Counted from the stretch's first letter, positions 9,995-19,292 are shown. The stretch: DNA of 64,000 nt from Planctomycetaceae bacterium (GCA_041398825.1 JAWKTX010000004.1:1-64000); one strand, 5' to 3'. Program-made: numbers and translations. The notes: generated by a model from the sequence alone, not told the origin.

Positions 9995-10900
9995 CTAATC
10001 AAGACGCAATCGTCCACTTCGCAACCCGCAGAACAAGGCAGCCACGATCAAATCCGCTGTCGTTCCCGGGTTGCGACGATGACCATCTTCGCACAGGAAT
10101 TTTTTCAGTGCCTCATAGGCCGCCTCGGATGATGGTTGTTCGGGCCATCCGTTGACCAGCACTTGATCAGCCAGTCTCCGAGCTTCCGTTGCCACTTCGA
10201 CGCCACATTTTCGGATGATCAGCGTGTCAGGTATCGACTGGAGTAATCGCAGGGCAAGCCATGTGATGCACGTCGAAGCAGATTCCATTCCGCCAGTCTT
10301 TGAATCAATCCATGGAGAATTCTCCAGCCAATCGACAGCTCGAAACACTTCCTGATAGGCATTCACGTACTGCATGGCAATCGTGTCACGTTCTGACGCC
10401 AGTCGCATGCAGTCTCTCAGCGGAAGTGTCGGTGAATTACTGACATCCTGATCGTCAGCGTTCCCAAGACCTCCGGGTGCTGCCAGACGAATTGCCTCGT
10501 AGACAGCCATGCTGTCATCGACCGTCAGGTCGTCAAGAATCCGTTCGATGCCGTCCTGCAAAGACGATGATTCGGGCACAGCTGCCAATGGGATCAACAG
10601 CAACACAATGCCAAGATTTGTATTGTGCGGCACGACGAGGCGTGTGGCTCGGATGCATTCCAGGATCGTCGATCCAACGGTCTGCGGTGTTACTCTCGCG
10701 GCGACATCACAGATAGCATCAGCTGATCGAAGAAAATCCTCAACCGTTGCGACATCGCGAGGAACGCCGGCTTCATCCAGAGATGAAAATGAATACTCCG
10801 GGTTCACGTTTCCCGGTTTCGGAGCGGATACCTCCAGGTAGCACGCCGTACGGACCCAGTCGCTCAACTTCTGTTGCCAGGCAGTTAATTCGCTCACCAC
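9995..10900 (-). CDS. Triphosphoribosyl-dephospho-CoA synthase family (CitG-like) protein
   Basis: The 301-residue protein shows the CitG/MdcB hallmarks: SAPKPGNVNP near 25-35, the NTNLGIVLLLIPLA helix near 94-108, APGGLGNADDQDV near 144 and a C-terminal RNPGTTADLIVAALF. CitG makes the prosthetic-group precursor of citrate or malonate lyase from dephospho-CoA and ATP. No lyase or acyl-carrier gene is in the window, so that role is doubtful. Homologues are also found beside one-carbon (tetrahydromethanopterin) genes in some bacteria, which is a second possibility. It ends convergently with the TPR membrane gene (21 nt apart) and lies 18 nt downstream of the FmdB gene. Confidence 0.8.
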   Translation of the reverse strand: MVSELTAWQQKLSDWVRTACYLEVSAPKPGNVNPEYSFSSLDEAGVPRDVATVEDFLRSADAICDVAARVTPQTVGSTILECIRATRLVVPHNTNLGIVLLLIPLAAVPESSSLQDGIERILDDLTVDDSMAVYEAIRLAAPGGLGNADDQDVSNSPTLPLRDCMRLASERDTIAMQYVNAYQEVFRAVDWLENSPWIDSKTGGMESASTCITWLALRLLQSIPDTLIIRKCGVEVATEARRLADQVLVNGWPEQPSSEAAYEALKKFLCEDGHRRNPGTTADLIVAALFCGLRSGRLRLD

Positions 10901-10918
10901 AATCGAAGACCGTTCAAG

Positions 10919-11212
10919 TCAGTCTGTGCTGCCTGATTTACTGCCAGACGATTCGCTTGTGGAACTTGAAGAGCTACTTGATGAATCAGAGGATTTCTTC
11001 GCAGCTTCAGCGCCTTTTTTGTACGAATCGCTTCGATAATCGGTCTGATAAAACCCAGACCCCTTAAAGATGATGCCTCCACCGGCGCTGATAATACGTT
11101 CGGCCTTCAGTTTTCCACAGTCCGGACATTTCTTAGTGGGCTTCGCAGTGATCGACTGAAACTCATCCCACTTGTGACTACACGCATTGCAACGATATTC
11201 GTAGGTTGGCAT
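10919..11212 (-). CDS. FmdB-family zinc ribbon protein with serine-rich tail
   Basis: The product starts at the family-standard MPTYEYRC, so I use ATG 11212 rather than the longer frame to 11266. It has 97 residues. Two CxxC pairs (YRCNACSHKW and KKCPDCGKL) form a single zinc ribbon at about 8-42, followed by the conserved IISAGGGIIFKGSGFYQTDY segment. The last 25 or so residues are almost only Ser, with Thr, Gly, Glu and Lys, which is common in this family and probably disordered. FmdB proteins are named after a regulator near formamidase genes; the molecular role is unknown. It sits between grpE and the CitG-like gene. Confidence 0.9.
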   Translation of the reverse strand: MPTYEYRCNACSHKWDEFQSITAKPTKKCPDCGKLKAERIISAGGGIIFKGSGFYQTDYRSDSYKKGAEAAKKSSDSSSSSSSSTSESSGSKSGSTD

Positions 11213-11283
11213 AGCCGCTGAATCCTGCAGAACAAATTCAAGTTTAATCAGAAACAACAGTATCAAGACAAAGAAGCAACCAC

Positions 11284-11319
11284 GTCAAACAGATTCATCG
11301 ACGGAATGATCTGCTTGAC
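11284..11319 (-). terminator. Imperfect hairpin downstream of grpE
   Basis: An 11-bp outer stem (11284-11294 with 11309-11319, one G-U pair) continues inward through a bulge, 12 nt after the grpE stop. No clear T tract follows, so it may be a weak terminator or an attenuator before fmdB. Confidence 0.45.
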
Positions 11320-11330
11320 CGACGGTGCAA

Positions 11331-11894
11331 TCAGCTTTCAGCCGGGGCACATGAGACGATAACGCGAGCAGGCCGAACAACGCGATCGTGCAGACGGTAG
11401 CCCATTTCCACAACCTGCATCACTGTCATTGGATCGTGGTCGGCCGACGGCACCTGTGTCAGCGCTTCGTGCAGGTTCGGGTCAAATGGTTTGCCTAATG
11501 CGTCAATTGGCTCCGCTGAGTGCGTCTTCAGGATATCGCGGAATTGGTGGGCAACCATTTGAATACCGTTCAGCAACGCCTGAGTGTCACCTGTCTGTTC
11601 GGCGGAATCCACTGCACGCTGCAATCCGTCAAGGCCAGGAAGCAGGTCTCGCACCAGTCGGAACGATTCAAATCTTCTGGCATCTTCCATTTCTCGCTGC
11701 ATTCGACGGCGAGAGTTCTCCATCTCCGCCTGCATTCGCAGCATCTTATCCTGCAATTCAGCAACCTGCTCCTTCAGTGCGTTCACGCTGGCGTGATCAC
11801 CGCTGGCTTCAGGATGTGACTCAACGGTTCCGCTTTTAGACTCAACCGCGGGTTCTGGTGACGGGCATTGTTCGTCGTTTTCTGGATCAGTCAT
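11331..11894 (-). CDS. grpE: Nucleotide exchange factor GrpE
   Basis: GrpE releases ADP from DnaK so that the chaperone can drop its client. The 187-residue protein has an acidic, Pro/Ser-rich N-terminus, a long coiled coil at about 38-85 (LKEQVAELQDKMLRMQAEME), a four-helix region (RDLLPGLDGLQRAVD) and a C-terminal beta-wing ending in RPARVIVSCAP, preceded by the family segment VEMGYRLHDRVVRPA. It starts 3 nt after the dnaJ stop, so dnaJ and grpE are surely co-transcribed and probably translationally linked. No dnaK is in the window. Confidence 0.95.
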   Translation of the reverse strand: MTDPENDEQCPSPEPAVESKSGTVESHPEASGDHASVNALKEQVAELQDKMLRMQAEMENSRRRMQREMEDARRFESFRLVRDLLPGLDGLQRAVDSAEQTGDTQALLNGIQMVAHQFRDILKTHSAEPIDALGKPFDPNLHEALTQVPSADHDPMTVMQVVEMGYRLHDRVVRPARVIVSCAPAES

Positions 11895-11897
11895 CTC

Positions 11898-13055
11898 TTA
11901 TTTTTCCTCTGATTCGTCGCCCGAAAAAAACTGCTTCACCTGATCAAAAAATGACTTGCGGTGGGGCGTCACGTCTTTGTGGTCGAGTTCAGCCAGTTGC
12001 CTCAGCAGATCTTCCTGTTCTGGTGATAGTTTCTTTGGAACATCCACCTGAATTTCTACCAGAAGGTCTCCGATACGCCCGCCACCACGCGGGTCAGGCA
12101 TTCCCCGAGCTTTGAGCCTTGTCACGTCTCCAGGCTGGGTCCCCGGTTTGACCTTCATTGTTTCCGGACCAGCAAGCGTCGGGATTTCGATCTCAGCCCC
12201 CAGAGCTGCCTGAGAAAATGTGATTGGAACTCGACACATCAAGTCCGATCCGTCGCGATCGAAAAGCGGATGCCGCTTCACTTCGATGTCGACATAAAGG
12301 TCTCCCCGCGGACCGCCACCGGCACCCGCTTCACCTTCTCCACGCAGACAAAGCTGCATTCCGGAATCAATACCAGAAGGGATGACGACTTCGCGGACGA
12401 CATCCGCCATCACTCGTCCACCGCCTCGACACTCCTGGCAGGGATCTTTGACCGTTTTGCCTGCGCCGCGGCAAGTGGGACAGGTTGTCTGGACACGGAA
12501 GAAACCCTGCGACTGAATGACCTGACCATGGCCGCCGCAGGTACTGCAGGAGATCGGGCTGCTTCCGGGTTTTGAGCCCGATCCAGCGCAGGTCTGGCAC
12601 GTCTCGTGGCGGGAAATGTGGAGTTCACGACGGCAGCCGGAGTAAGCCTCCGGAAGTTCAATGCTGATCGTGGTCTGGAGGGAAGCTCCTTTACTCGCTC
12701 CGCCGCGCCGTCGTCCACCTCCGGAACCACCCCCGAAGTTGAACCCAAAACCTTCAAAGATGTCGCCGAAAGCGCTGAAGATATCGTTCACGTCACCAAA
12801 GCCAGCGCCTCCACCTCCGCTGCCTTTGACGCCGGAATGACCAAAGCGATCGTACCGAGCACGCTTGTCCTCGTTGCTGAGGACTTCAAATGCCTCAGAA
12901 GCCTCCTTGAACGCTGCAACCGCTTCTTCGTTATCCGGATTCCGGTCCGGATGGTATTTGATAGCCAGCTTCTTGTAGGCCTTCTTGATCTCTTCACCCG
13001 AAGCTGTCCGAACGACTCCCAGGACTTCGTAATAACATCGTTGTTCGGTCATCAT
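11898..13055 (-). CDS. dnaJ: Chaperone protein DnaJ
   Basis: DnaJ delivers unfolded clients to DnaK and stimulates its ATPase. The J domain (first 70 residues) has the HPD motif in YHPDRNP. A Gly/Phe-rich linker follows (GSGGGGAGFGD to FGGGSGGGRRRGG). The zinc-binding domain has four repeats: CQTCAGSG, CSTCGGHG, CPTCRGAG and CQECRGGG. The C-terminal substrate domain contains GDLYVDIEVKRHPLFDRDGSD. I use the tandem ATGs at 13055/13052; an in-frame GTG at 13073 would add six residues. It is first in a dnaJ-grpE unit, with its promoter expected between 13056 and the groEL1 terminator at 13210. Confidence 0.95.
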   Translation of the reverse strand: MMTEQRCYYEVLGVVRTASGEEIKKAYKKLAIKYHPDRNPDNEEAVAAFKEASEAFEVLSNEDKRARYDRFGHSGVKGSGGGGAGFGDVNDIFSAFGDIFEGFGFNFGGGSGGGRRRGGASKGASLQTTISIELPEAYSGCRRELHISRHETCQTCAGSGSKPGSSPISCSTCGGHGQVIQSQGFFRVQTTCPTCRGAGKTVKDPCQECRGGGRVMADVVREVVIPSGIDSGMQLCLRGEGEAGAGGGPRGDLYVDIEVKRHPLFDRDGSDLMCRVPITFSQAALGAEIEIPTLAGPETMKVKPGTQPGDVTRLKARGMPDPRGGGRIGDLLVEIQVDVPKKLSPEQEDLLRQLAELDHKDVTPHRKSFFDQVKQFFSGDESEEK

Positions 13056-13209
13056 GTTATCTACCGGGATCACAGATCCGTTTTAATTCTGCAGAACGAC
13101 AACAACGGTCGCCGGAACAACATCCCACCGTTTGTTCTTCACACCGGCCACGCAGAAGACGAGAAACTTGCAGAGTCTGCGAGGCTTTGGCAACCAGCCG
13201 AACGACCGG

Positions 13210-13241
13210 AAAAAAATCGGGACACCATTACTGGTGCCCCG
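13210..13241 (-). terminator. Intrinsic terminator of the groE cluster
   Basis: Read on the minus strand, a 9-bp stem with one G-U pair (13233-13241 with 13218-13226) and a 6-nt loop is followed within one base by seven T residues (complement of 13210-13216). It lies about 65 nt after the groEL1 stop and separates groEL1 from dnaJ, so these are two transcription units. Confidence 0.88.
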
Positions 13242-13306
13242 AGTGAATAACCACCGTCCGGGGCGAGCGAAATAGAACACCGCCCGCGGCCGAGATCCTG
13301 TCGAAA

Positions 13307-14923
13307 CTAGTGAATTGCGCCTTCGACTGTTGGGCGTTTTCCACCGTCTGCATCGTCTGAACGCGTGACAAGAACCTGAGTCGTCAACATCAATCCAGCG
13401 ATCGAAGCTGCATGAGACAAAGCACTCCGCACCACCTTTGCGGGGTCGAGAATACCAGCCTTCAGCATGTCGACATATTCGTCTTTTGACGCATCGTAGC
13501 CCATCGTACCCTGCAGCTGAAGCACTTCGTCAGCAACAACCGCCCCGTCCTTGCCGCAATTGGCTGCGATCTGACGAAGAGGAGCCTGCAGAGCATTCGC
13601 CAGGATTTCGATGCCAATCGCCTCGTCGCCCTTAGCTTTCACCTTACGGACAGCTTCAATTGAACGCAGCAATGCCACGCCGCCACCAGGCAGAATTCCT
13701 TCTTCCACAGCAGCACGAGTCGCATGCAATGCGTCTTCCATTCGAGCTTTGGTTTGCTTCATCTCTGCTTCTGTAGATGCACCAACAGAAATGACTGCAA
13801 CACCACCGGTCAGCTTCGCAAGTCGCTCCTGGAACTTCTCGCGATCGTAGTCGCTGTCGGTCTTCTCGATATGGTCACGAATCTGCTGAACGCGAGTCTG
13901 AATGGCAGACGCTTCGCCCGCACCTTCGATGATGGTGCAGCTGTCTTTCATGACTTCGATTCGGCGTGCCTGCCCCAGGTGGCTCAGCTCAACCGAATCC
14001 AGCTTGATTCCCAGATCTTCTGAAATCAACGTTCCGCCGGTCAGCACCGCCATGTCACCAAGCATCGCTTTTCGGCGATCGCCGAAACCAGGTGCCTTGA
14101 CGGCACAGATTTTCAGGATGCCACGAAGCTTGTTCACCACAAGTGCGGTCAGCGCTTCGCTGTCAACGTCTTCCGCAATCACAAGGAACTGGCGACCGGT
14201 CTGGGCGACCTTCTCCAGCAGCGGCACAAATTCACGAAGATTTGAAATCTTCTTTTCGTATAGCAGGATCAGGCAGTCGTCCAGAACGGCCTTCATGTCT
14301 TCAGCCTGCGTGACGAAGTAAGGACTGATGTAGCCCTTGTCGAACTGCATCCCCTCGGCGAACTCAAGCGTCGTCGAGCTTCCCTTGCCTTCTTCAACGG
14401 TGATCACTCCATCCCGGCCAACTCGCTCCATCGCATCGGCAATCATGTCACCGATCTCTTTGTCGCTGTTTGCCGAGATCGCTCCAACCTGAGCGATCTC
14501 CTTCTTGGTTTCCACTGGCTTTGCCAGTTTGGCGATGGACTCAAGAGCAGCATCCACACCACGATCAATCCCGCGTCGCACCACAGTGGGATTCGCTCCC
14601 AGCGTAATACTTCGCAGACCCTGCTCATAGATAGCGCGAGCAAGAACCGTGGCCGTTGTCGTGCCGTCGCCAGCCAGATCGCTCGTCTTGCTGGCAACTT
14701 CATTGACCAGCTTCGCCCCCATGTGCTCGTAAGGGTCGTCGAGTTCAACTTCCTTACTGACCGTCACACCGTCCTTTGTCACGACGGGATTGCCAAAACT
14801 CTTGTCAATGATCACGTTGCGACCTGTTGGGCCCATCGTTACCGCAACCGCCTTGGCAAGCGTTTCCACGCCGCGCTGCAGTTTGATGCGGGCTTTATCG
14901 TCGAACAACAGTTGCTTTGCCAC
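13307..14923 (-). CDS. groEL: 60 kDa chaperonin, first copy, no GGM tail
   Basis: This is a complete GroEL subunit of 538 residues that folds clients inside a GroES-capped ring. ATP-site motifs are present: VTMGPTGRNV and AGDGTTTATVLARAI, plus the C-terminal LPGGGVALLRS. The start is the GTG at 14923, giving VAKQLLFDDKARIK, with a perfect AAGGAG 8 nt upstream; the longer frame to 14959 has no such support. The C-terminus (KRPTVEGAIH) lacks the Gly-Gly-Met repeats that line the cavity floor in standard GroEL. It is 63 nt downstream of groES and clearly a different paralogue from the copy at 15407. Confidence 0.95.
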   Translation of the reverse strand: MAKQLLFDDKARIKLQRGVETLAKAVAVTMGPTGRNVIIDKSFGNPVVTKDGVTVSKEVELDDPYEHMGAKLVNEVASKTSDLAGDGTTTATVLARAIYEQGLRSITLGANPTVVRRGIDRGVDAALESIAKLAKPVETKKEIAQVGAISANSDKEIGDMIADAMERVGRDGVITVEEGKGSSTTLEFAEGMQFDKGYISPYFVTQAEDMKAVLDDCLILLYEKKISNLREFVPLLEKVAQTGRQFLVIAEDVDSEALTALVVNKLRGILKICAVKAPGFGDRRKAMLGDMAVLTGGTLISEDLGIKLDSVELSHLGQARRIEVMKDSCTIIEGAGEASAIQTRVQQIRDHIEKTDSDYDREKFQERLAKLTGGVAVISVGASTEAEMKQTKARMEDALHATRAAVEEGILPGGGVALLRSIEAVRKVKAKGDEAIGIEILANALQAPLRQIAANCGKDGAVVADEVLQLQGTMGYDASKDEYVDMLKAGILDPAKVVRSALSHAASIAGLMLTTQVLVTRSDDADGGKRPTVEGAIH

Positions 14924-14986
14924 TTCAAAGGCTCCTTCAGCGTTTACTCGCTGCCACAAACAGAACTGAATTCAAAGAACGAAAGA

Positions 14987-15274
14987 TCAGACAAGCTTTG
15001 CCAGGATGTCACTCTCACGAAGGATCTTCACCTCTTCGCCATCCACTTCGATTTCAGTTCCGCCATATTTCCCAAACAGGACTTCATCACCGACCTGAAC
15101 ACTGACCGCTGACCGCTCTCCACTATCGAGCAGTCGGCCTGGACCAACCGCAATCACGGTACCACGCTGCTGCTTTTCTTTCGCCGCATCCGGAAGCACG
15201 ATGCCACCGGCTGTTTTCTCTTCGGCTTCGTGGGGGCGTACAACTACGCGATCGTCAAGAGGATTAATTTTCAT
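14987..15274 (-). CDS. groES: 10 kDa co-chaperonin GroES
   Basis: The 95-residue protein is the lid of the chaperonin cage. It begins MKINPLDDRVVVRP, contains the mobile-loop region EEKTAGGIVLPDAAKEKQQ that docks onto GroEL (GIVLP being the hydrophobic tripeptide site) and ends EVKILRESDILAKLV. It sits between two groEL genes, 132 nt after groEL2 and 63 nt before groEL1, so one GroES may serve both rings. Confidence 0.97.
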   Translation of the reverse strand: MKINPLDDRVVVRPHEAEEKTAGGIVLPDAAKEKQQRGTVIAVGPGRLLDSGERSAVSVQVGDEVLFGKYGGTEIEVDGEEVKILRESDILAKLV

Positions 15275-15406
15275 ATTGATTTACTCCGTATGGTAATTGC
15301 GAGACGAACTCGACTTTGTTTTCAGATTTTGATTCTCAACGACTTTGATTCTCAACGACAACGGGCACGGTGCCCGCAAGTCAACGAACGGCAATCAGCA
15401 CCGGAA

Positions 15407-17098
15407 TCACATCATCCCCGGCATGCCGCCCATTCCTCCCATGCCACCCATTCCGCCCATGCCTCCCATACCGCCCATGTCGTGATGATGGTCATCGTGA
15501 TGGCCGTCTTCGGCTTCTTTTGGCTCATCAACGATAATGCAGTCAGTGGTCAACAGCAGGGATGCAACGCTGATAGCGTTCTGCAGTGAAGTCCGAACGA
15601 CCTTTGCCGGATCGACCACTCCGAAGGAGAACATGTCGCCGTACTGATCATTCATCGCGTCGTAGCCGTAGCTGGCCTTCTTCTCTTTCTTCACACGGTT
15701 CGCGACGACAGCACCATCCAAACCAGCATTGCTGGCAATCATTCGCAACGGCATTTCAAGAATACCGCGAACCAGATCCACTCCCAGCTCCTCGTCGCCC
15801 TTGACGGAAATTTCGTCCAGAGCAGCCGCACAACGCAGCAATGCAACTCCACCGCCGGGAACAATACCCTCTTCAATAGCCGCACGGGTTGCGGCAAGAG
15901 CATCGTCAATCAGATCCTTCCGTTCCTTCATCTCGGTTTCGGTGGCCGCACCCACTTTGATTTGAGCAACGCCGCCAGCCAGTTTCGCCAGACGCTCCTG
16001 CAACTTCTCGCGATCATAGTCGCTGTCAGTGGAATCGATTTCCCGACGAATCAGCTCAGTCCTGCCGTTAATCTCGGCCTTCTTGCCGCCGCCTTCAACG
16101 ATGACCGTCTTGTTAGCGTCAACATGAATCCGCTTCGCCTTGCCCAGATCCGACAGTTGGATATTCTCAAGCTTGATCCCAAGATCTTTGAAGAAGGCCT
16201 TGCCACCCGTGAGGATTGCAATGTCTTCCATCATCGCCTTGCGACGATCGCCGTACCCAGGAGCCTTCACGGCCGCGACGTTAACAATGCCTCGCATCTT
16301 GTTTACGACAAGTGTAGCGAGTGCTTCGCCTTCCACGTCTTCAGCAATAATCAGGAGCGGGACGCCAGCCTTCGATACCGCCTCAAGCAGCGGAACGAGC
16401 GGCTTCGCGCTGGAAATCTTCTCTTCGTAGATCAGAATTCGAACATTGTCGAGCATAACTTCCTGCTCGTCTTCATTGGTGATGAAGTGCGGCGAAAGAT
16501 AACCCCGATCGAACTGCATCCCTTCAACAAGGTCAACCTCTGTTGTCACATGCCGACCTTCCTCGACAGTGATCACGCCATCCTTGCCAACCTTCAGCAG
16601 TGCATCGGCCAGAATCTGGCCAACTTCCGGGTCATTGTTTCCGGCAATGGTCGCGACGCGAGCAATCGATTCCTTGTCGTTTGACTTCACTGACTTGGAC
16701 ATCTTCGCCAGAGCTTCAACGACCGCATTCACTGCTTTCTGCGCGCCGCGGCTCAGGGCCATCGCATCCGCACCAGCCGCAATGTACTTCAACCCGGATC
16801 GATAAAGCGCTTCTGCGAGAACCGTCGCGGTGGTCGTCCCGTCACCAGCAACATCGTTTGTCTTCGATGCAGCTTCCTTCACGAGCTGGACAGCTACGTT
16901 CTCGTACGGATCTTCCAAATCAATATCTTCGGCAACGGTGACACCGTCTTTGGTCACCTTAGGGGCTCCCCAGCCCTTATCGAGCACAGCATTGCGACCA
17001 CGGGGGCCCAGCGTGCTTGCGACCGCCTTCGATAGCTTTGAAACGCCGGACAGCAGACTCTTCCGAGCCTCTTCGTCAAACGTCAGTAACTTAGCCAC
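15407..17098 (-). CDS. groEL: 60 kDa chaperonin, second copy, His-rich and GGM tail
   Basis: This 563-residue GroEL starts MAKLLTFDEEARKSLL and keeps STLGPRGRNAVLDK, AGDGTTTATVLAEAL and VPGGGVALLRC. Its tail differs sharply from groEL1: after KEAEDGH comes a patch of Asp and His residues, then six GGM repeats ending in PGMM. The GGM repeats are the standard chaperonin tail; the histidine patch just before them could bind metal. It is the first gene of the groEL2-groES-groEL1 series. I looked for a CIRCE operator upstream and found only a half-like GAGTGC, so regulation is not evident. Confidence 0.95.
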   Translation of the reverse strand: MAKLLTFDEEARKSLLSGVSKLSKAVASTLGPRGRNAVLDKGWGAPKVTKDGVTVAEDIDLEDPYENVAVQLVKEAASKTNDVAGDGTTTATVLAEALYRSGLKYIAAGADAMALSRGAQKAVNAVVEALAKMSKSVKSNDKESIARVATIAGNNDPEVGQILADALLKVGKDGVITVEEGRHVTTEVDLVEGMQFDRGYLSPHFITNEDEQEVMLDNVRILIYEEKISSAKPLVPLLEAVSKAGVPLLIIAEDVEGEALATLVVNKMRGIVNVAAVKAPGYGDRRKAMMEDIAILTGGKAFFKDLGIKLENIQLSDLGKAKRIHVDANKTVIVEGGGKKAEINGRTELIRREIDSTDSDYDREKLQERLAKLAGGVAQIKVGAATETEMKERKDLIDDALAATRAAIEEGIVPGGGVALLRCAAALDEISVKGDEELGVDLVRGILEMPLRMIASNAGLDGAVVANRVKKEKKASYGYDAMNDQYGDMFSFGVVDPAKVVRTSLQNAISVASLLLTTDCIIVDEPKEAEDGHHDDHHHDMGGMGGMGGMGGMGGMGGMPGMM

Positions 17099-18512
17099 GG
17101 CTTCTCCTCAATGTTTCTACACGACGCAAATCTGTTCAAACCATCCAACCCGAGTGCACCTGCATTACGGATTCAATCTGGCAGAGAAAACAGGATGCCG
17201 CCCCAGAATGCAAACAACGTGCCACGCAGGACTGAAAAGCCATAACGTGATTATAGACAACATGTTATACCATCCCCGATTTTTCAGGTGGGGCCATAAC
17301 CAGGCAGTCATCAGCCGTTTTGGCAGCGGACGCATGAACCGCCAATACCGCCCTCTCACAAGAAACCCTGACCACCCGCCTGAATGAGCGGCGGTGCCGC
17401 TGACCGGAGCCCGGCGGAGAGCGAATCTGTGAGCTTCCTGGGCCTTTTCGGGCTGGCACAAAGCGCAAGTGTCCCATTGGATTCGCATCATTCGAAGATC
17501 GAGCGCCGCAGGTTGGTTTGCCCAACGGTCCTGTTTTCGTTGACGGCCTTGATTGCTGCCTGTCGATTCAGCCTGTCGCGACCATCCTTGCGGCTACGGA
17601 CGCCGCCAAAAAATCTTCGCGAACACATCGCCCACGAAAATGCGTCACTGCCATTGAAGCAGCCACGTGTCAGAGAAACATGTCGTTACCGGCGACTGCC
17701 TTCGTACAGGATTTTCGCCGCGTGATTCAGTCCGCGGACCTAATTCGCTGTGTGAATCTGATCGAATCTGAACGCAGGCTGGAATTCAGTGTTCCCATCC
17801 CGCTTCCGCCCCGCGTTCATGCTGATCCCTTTCCGATTCAGAGCATTCCCATTTCGAAGCGGCGGCCCCCAGCGCTGACAACTCCAGTGTTGTCAGGCCT
17901 GCGTGCAGGTTCCCCCCGATCTCCGGCGTTGCCTACGGTTTGCGGCCTCGCTGCTTCAACGAACGCTCGGCGGATTTGGCAGCCGCCAACGAAATTCTTT
18001 TGTCCCTGAAACATTCCCGGCCTGATCCTTGCAGATTCAGGCAGCCTGCGGTGGTGCCCGTTCAAGCCTGGCACGGTTCGCTCCCACACAGCTTCCTCTT
18101 CGCATGATGCGAGCGTACCAACACCGGTTGCTTCGAATCGGCGACTCATGGTACGCGACGATTTCACAACTGTCGTCTCATTTCACGAATCACCGTTCTG
18201 TCAACGAAAGCGAAGTTCGAAGTCTGGAAAGGGCCACAAGACCGGAGTCGATCCTCCTCACGCCATTTCCTTCTGCACGAATCCGCAAACGCCTTTTGCT
18301 CTGATCTCGCTTCGAAAAGGCACACGTCTCCCTGCACAATTGCTCTGCCCCGGTTCACAGTCCTGGGTAAACTCACCATCTTCAGGCGGGTTGTGCCTGA
18401 TTCCGAGGTTTTAGTTTTTGCCGCGTTCGGTTCGGTATCCCGTAGCAGCAAAGAGAAATAGAATCCAGGGCGTTCCAACATCGACCATCTCCCGTAAAAG
18501 GATCCCTTCAGA
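17099..18512. other. 1.4-kb region with no recognisable gene
   Basis: This long gap lies between the divergent groEL2 and zinc-ribbon genes. ORFs up to about 160 codons exist, but their translations are rich in Arg, Pro, Ser and Cys and match no family I know, and none has a convincing ribosome site. A small hairpin with an 8-bp stem and 6-nt loop lies at 17875-17896. I checked for RNase P RNA, tmRNA and SRP RNA signatures and did not see them. It could hold an unknown RNA, a decayed gene, or the groE promoter region. Confidence 0.5.
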
Positions 18513-19217
18513 ATGCCATCAGAGCTGTCGATCGCCCTTCACAAGCTGCATTCTCTGTTGACTGAGTTGGAAGATGTCGAAGGTTCACTGGCTCACGGCC
18601 CCCGAAGGATTGCGGCGGCAGAACGCAAGCTGCAAGCGTCGAAAGACGAGGTCGAATTACAGAAACAGACAATTAAAGACTGCCGGAAAACTGCCGATGA
18701 AGGCAACCTGAAATTGCGAACCCGCGAAGCCGACTTGCGGAAGATTGAAGGACAACTGAATCAGGCTTCGTCGAACAAAGAATACGATATCTTCAAAGGC
18801 CAGATCGCCAGCGCGAAACAGGACTTGGCAACGCTGGAAGATGCCGCTCTGGCTGCAATGGAAGCCCTTGACGTCAGCCAGGCGCATCTGAAGACAGTCG
18901 AATCCGGTGTGATTGACGCCCAGAAGCACCTTGAAACGGTGCAAAAGGAAGTCGCTGCTGCAGAATCAGGTCTGCGCCAGCAGCTGGATGAACTTCGCGA
19001 AAAAGTCGCCGCCGCAGAGAAGACGATTAAGTGGGGCGAACATTCCGCCGCATATGCCCGTCTCCGAGGTGCTCATGGAGCGGCCGCACTGGCATCGGTT
19101 GAAGATCAATGCTGTACCGCCTGTAACAACCGGATCACCTCACAGGACGTTGTCCGTATCAACACCGACGTGCTGATTGCCTGTCGAGAATGCGGCCGAC
19201 TTATCTATCTCCTTTGA
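18513..19217 (+). CDS. Coiled-coil protein with C-terminal C4 zinc ribbon (zf-RING_7 type)
   Basis: The 234-residue protein is mostly one antiparallel coiled coil (about 10-175) rich in Glu, Lys, Ala and Gln, ending in a zinc ribbon with CTAC and CREC pairs (about 203-228). This is the architecture of the C4-type zinc ribbon family PF02591 (CT398-like), widespread in bacteria and of unclear function; Chlamydia CT398 has been linked to sigma-54 and secretion proteins. The conserved SSNKEYDIFKGQI hairpin motif, usually NxREY in this family, is present near residue 90. It is followed 75 nt later by the PBP2 gene on the same strand. Confidence 0.85.
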   Translation: MPSELSIALHKLHSLLTELEDVEGSLAHGPRRIAAAERKLQASKDEVELQKQTIKDCRKTADEGNLKLRTREADLRKIEGQLNQASSNKEYDIFKGQIASAKQDLATLEDAALAAMEALDVSQAHLKTVESGVIDAQKHLETVQKEVAAAESGLRQQLDELREKVAAAEKTIKWGEHSAAYARLRGAHGAAALASVEDQCCTACNNRITSQDVVRINTDVLIACRECGRLIYLL

Positions 19218-19292
19218 CCAAGCCTGTTTGATACACGGATGGATTGATTTTCTGAAACGTCGACAGACGTAACCGAGGATCAGAACTCAAGG

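Noticed and set aside
15962..16684. 240-codon plus-strand ORF opposite groEL2
   Set aside because: It is the antisense shadow of a highly conserved chaperonin gene; its translation matches no family and there is no ribosome binding site.
17099..17170. Possible CIRCE operator upstream of groEL2
   Set aside because: Only a GAGTGC half-like element is present; no inverted TTAGCACTC partner at the required spacing.
17518..18009. 163-codon ORF in the gene-poor block
   Set aside because: Composition (Arg, Pro, Ser, Cys) is that of a chance frame, there is no convincing start site, and no family was recognised.
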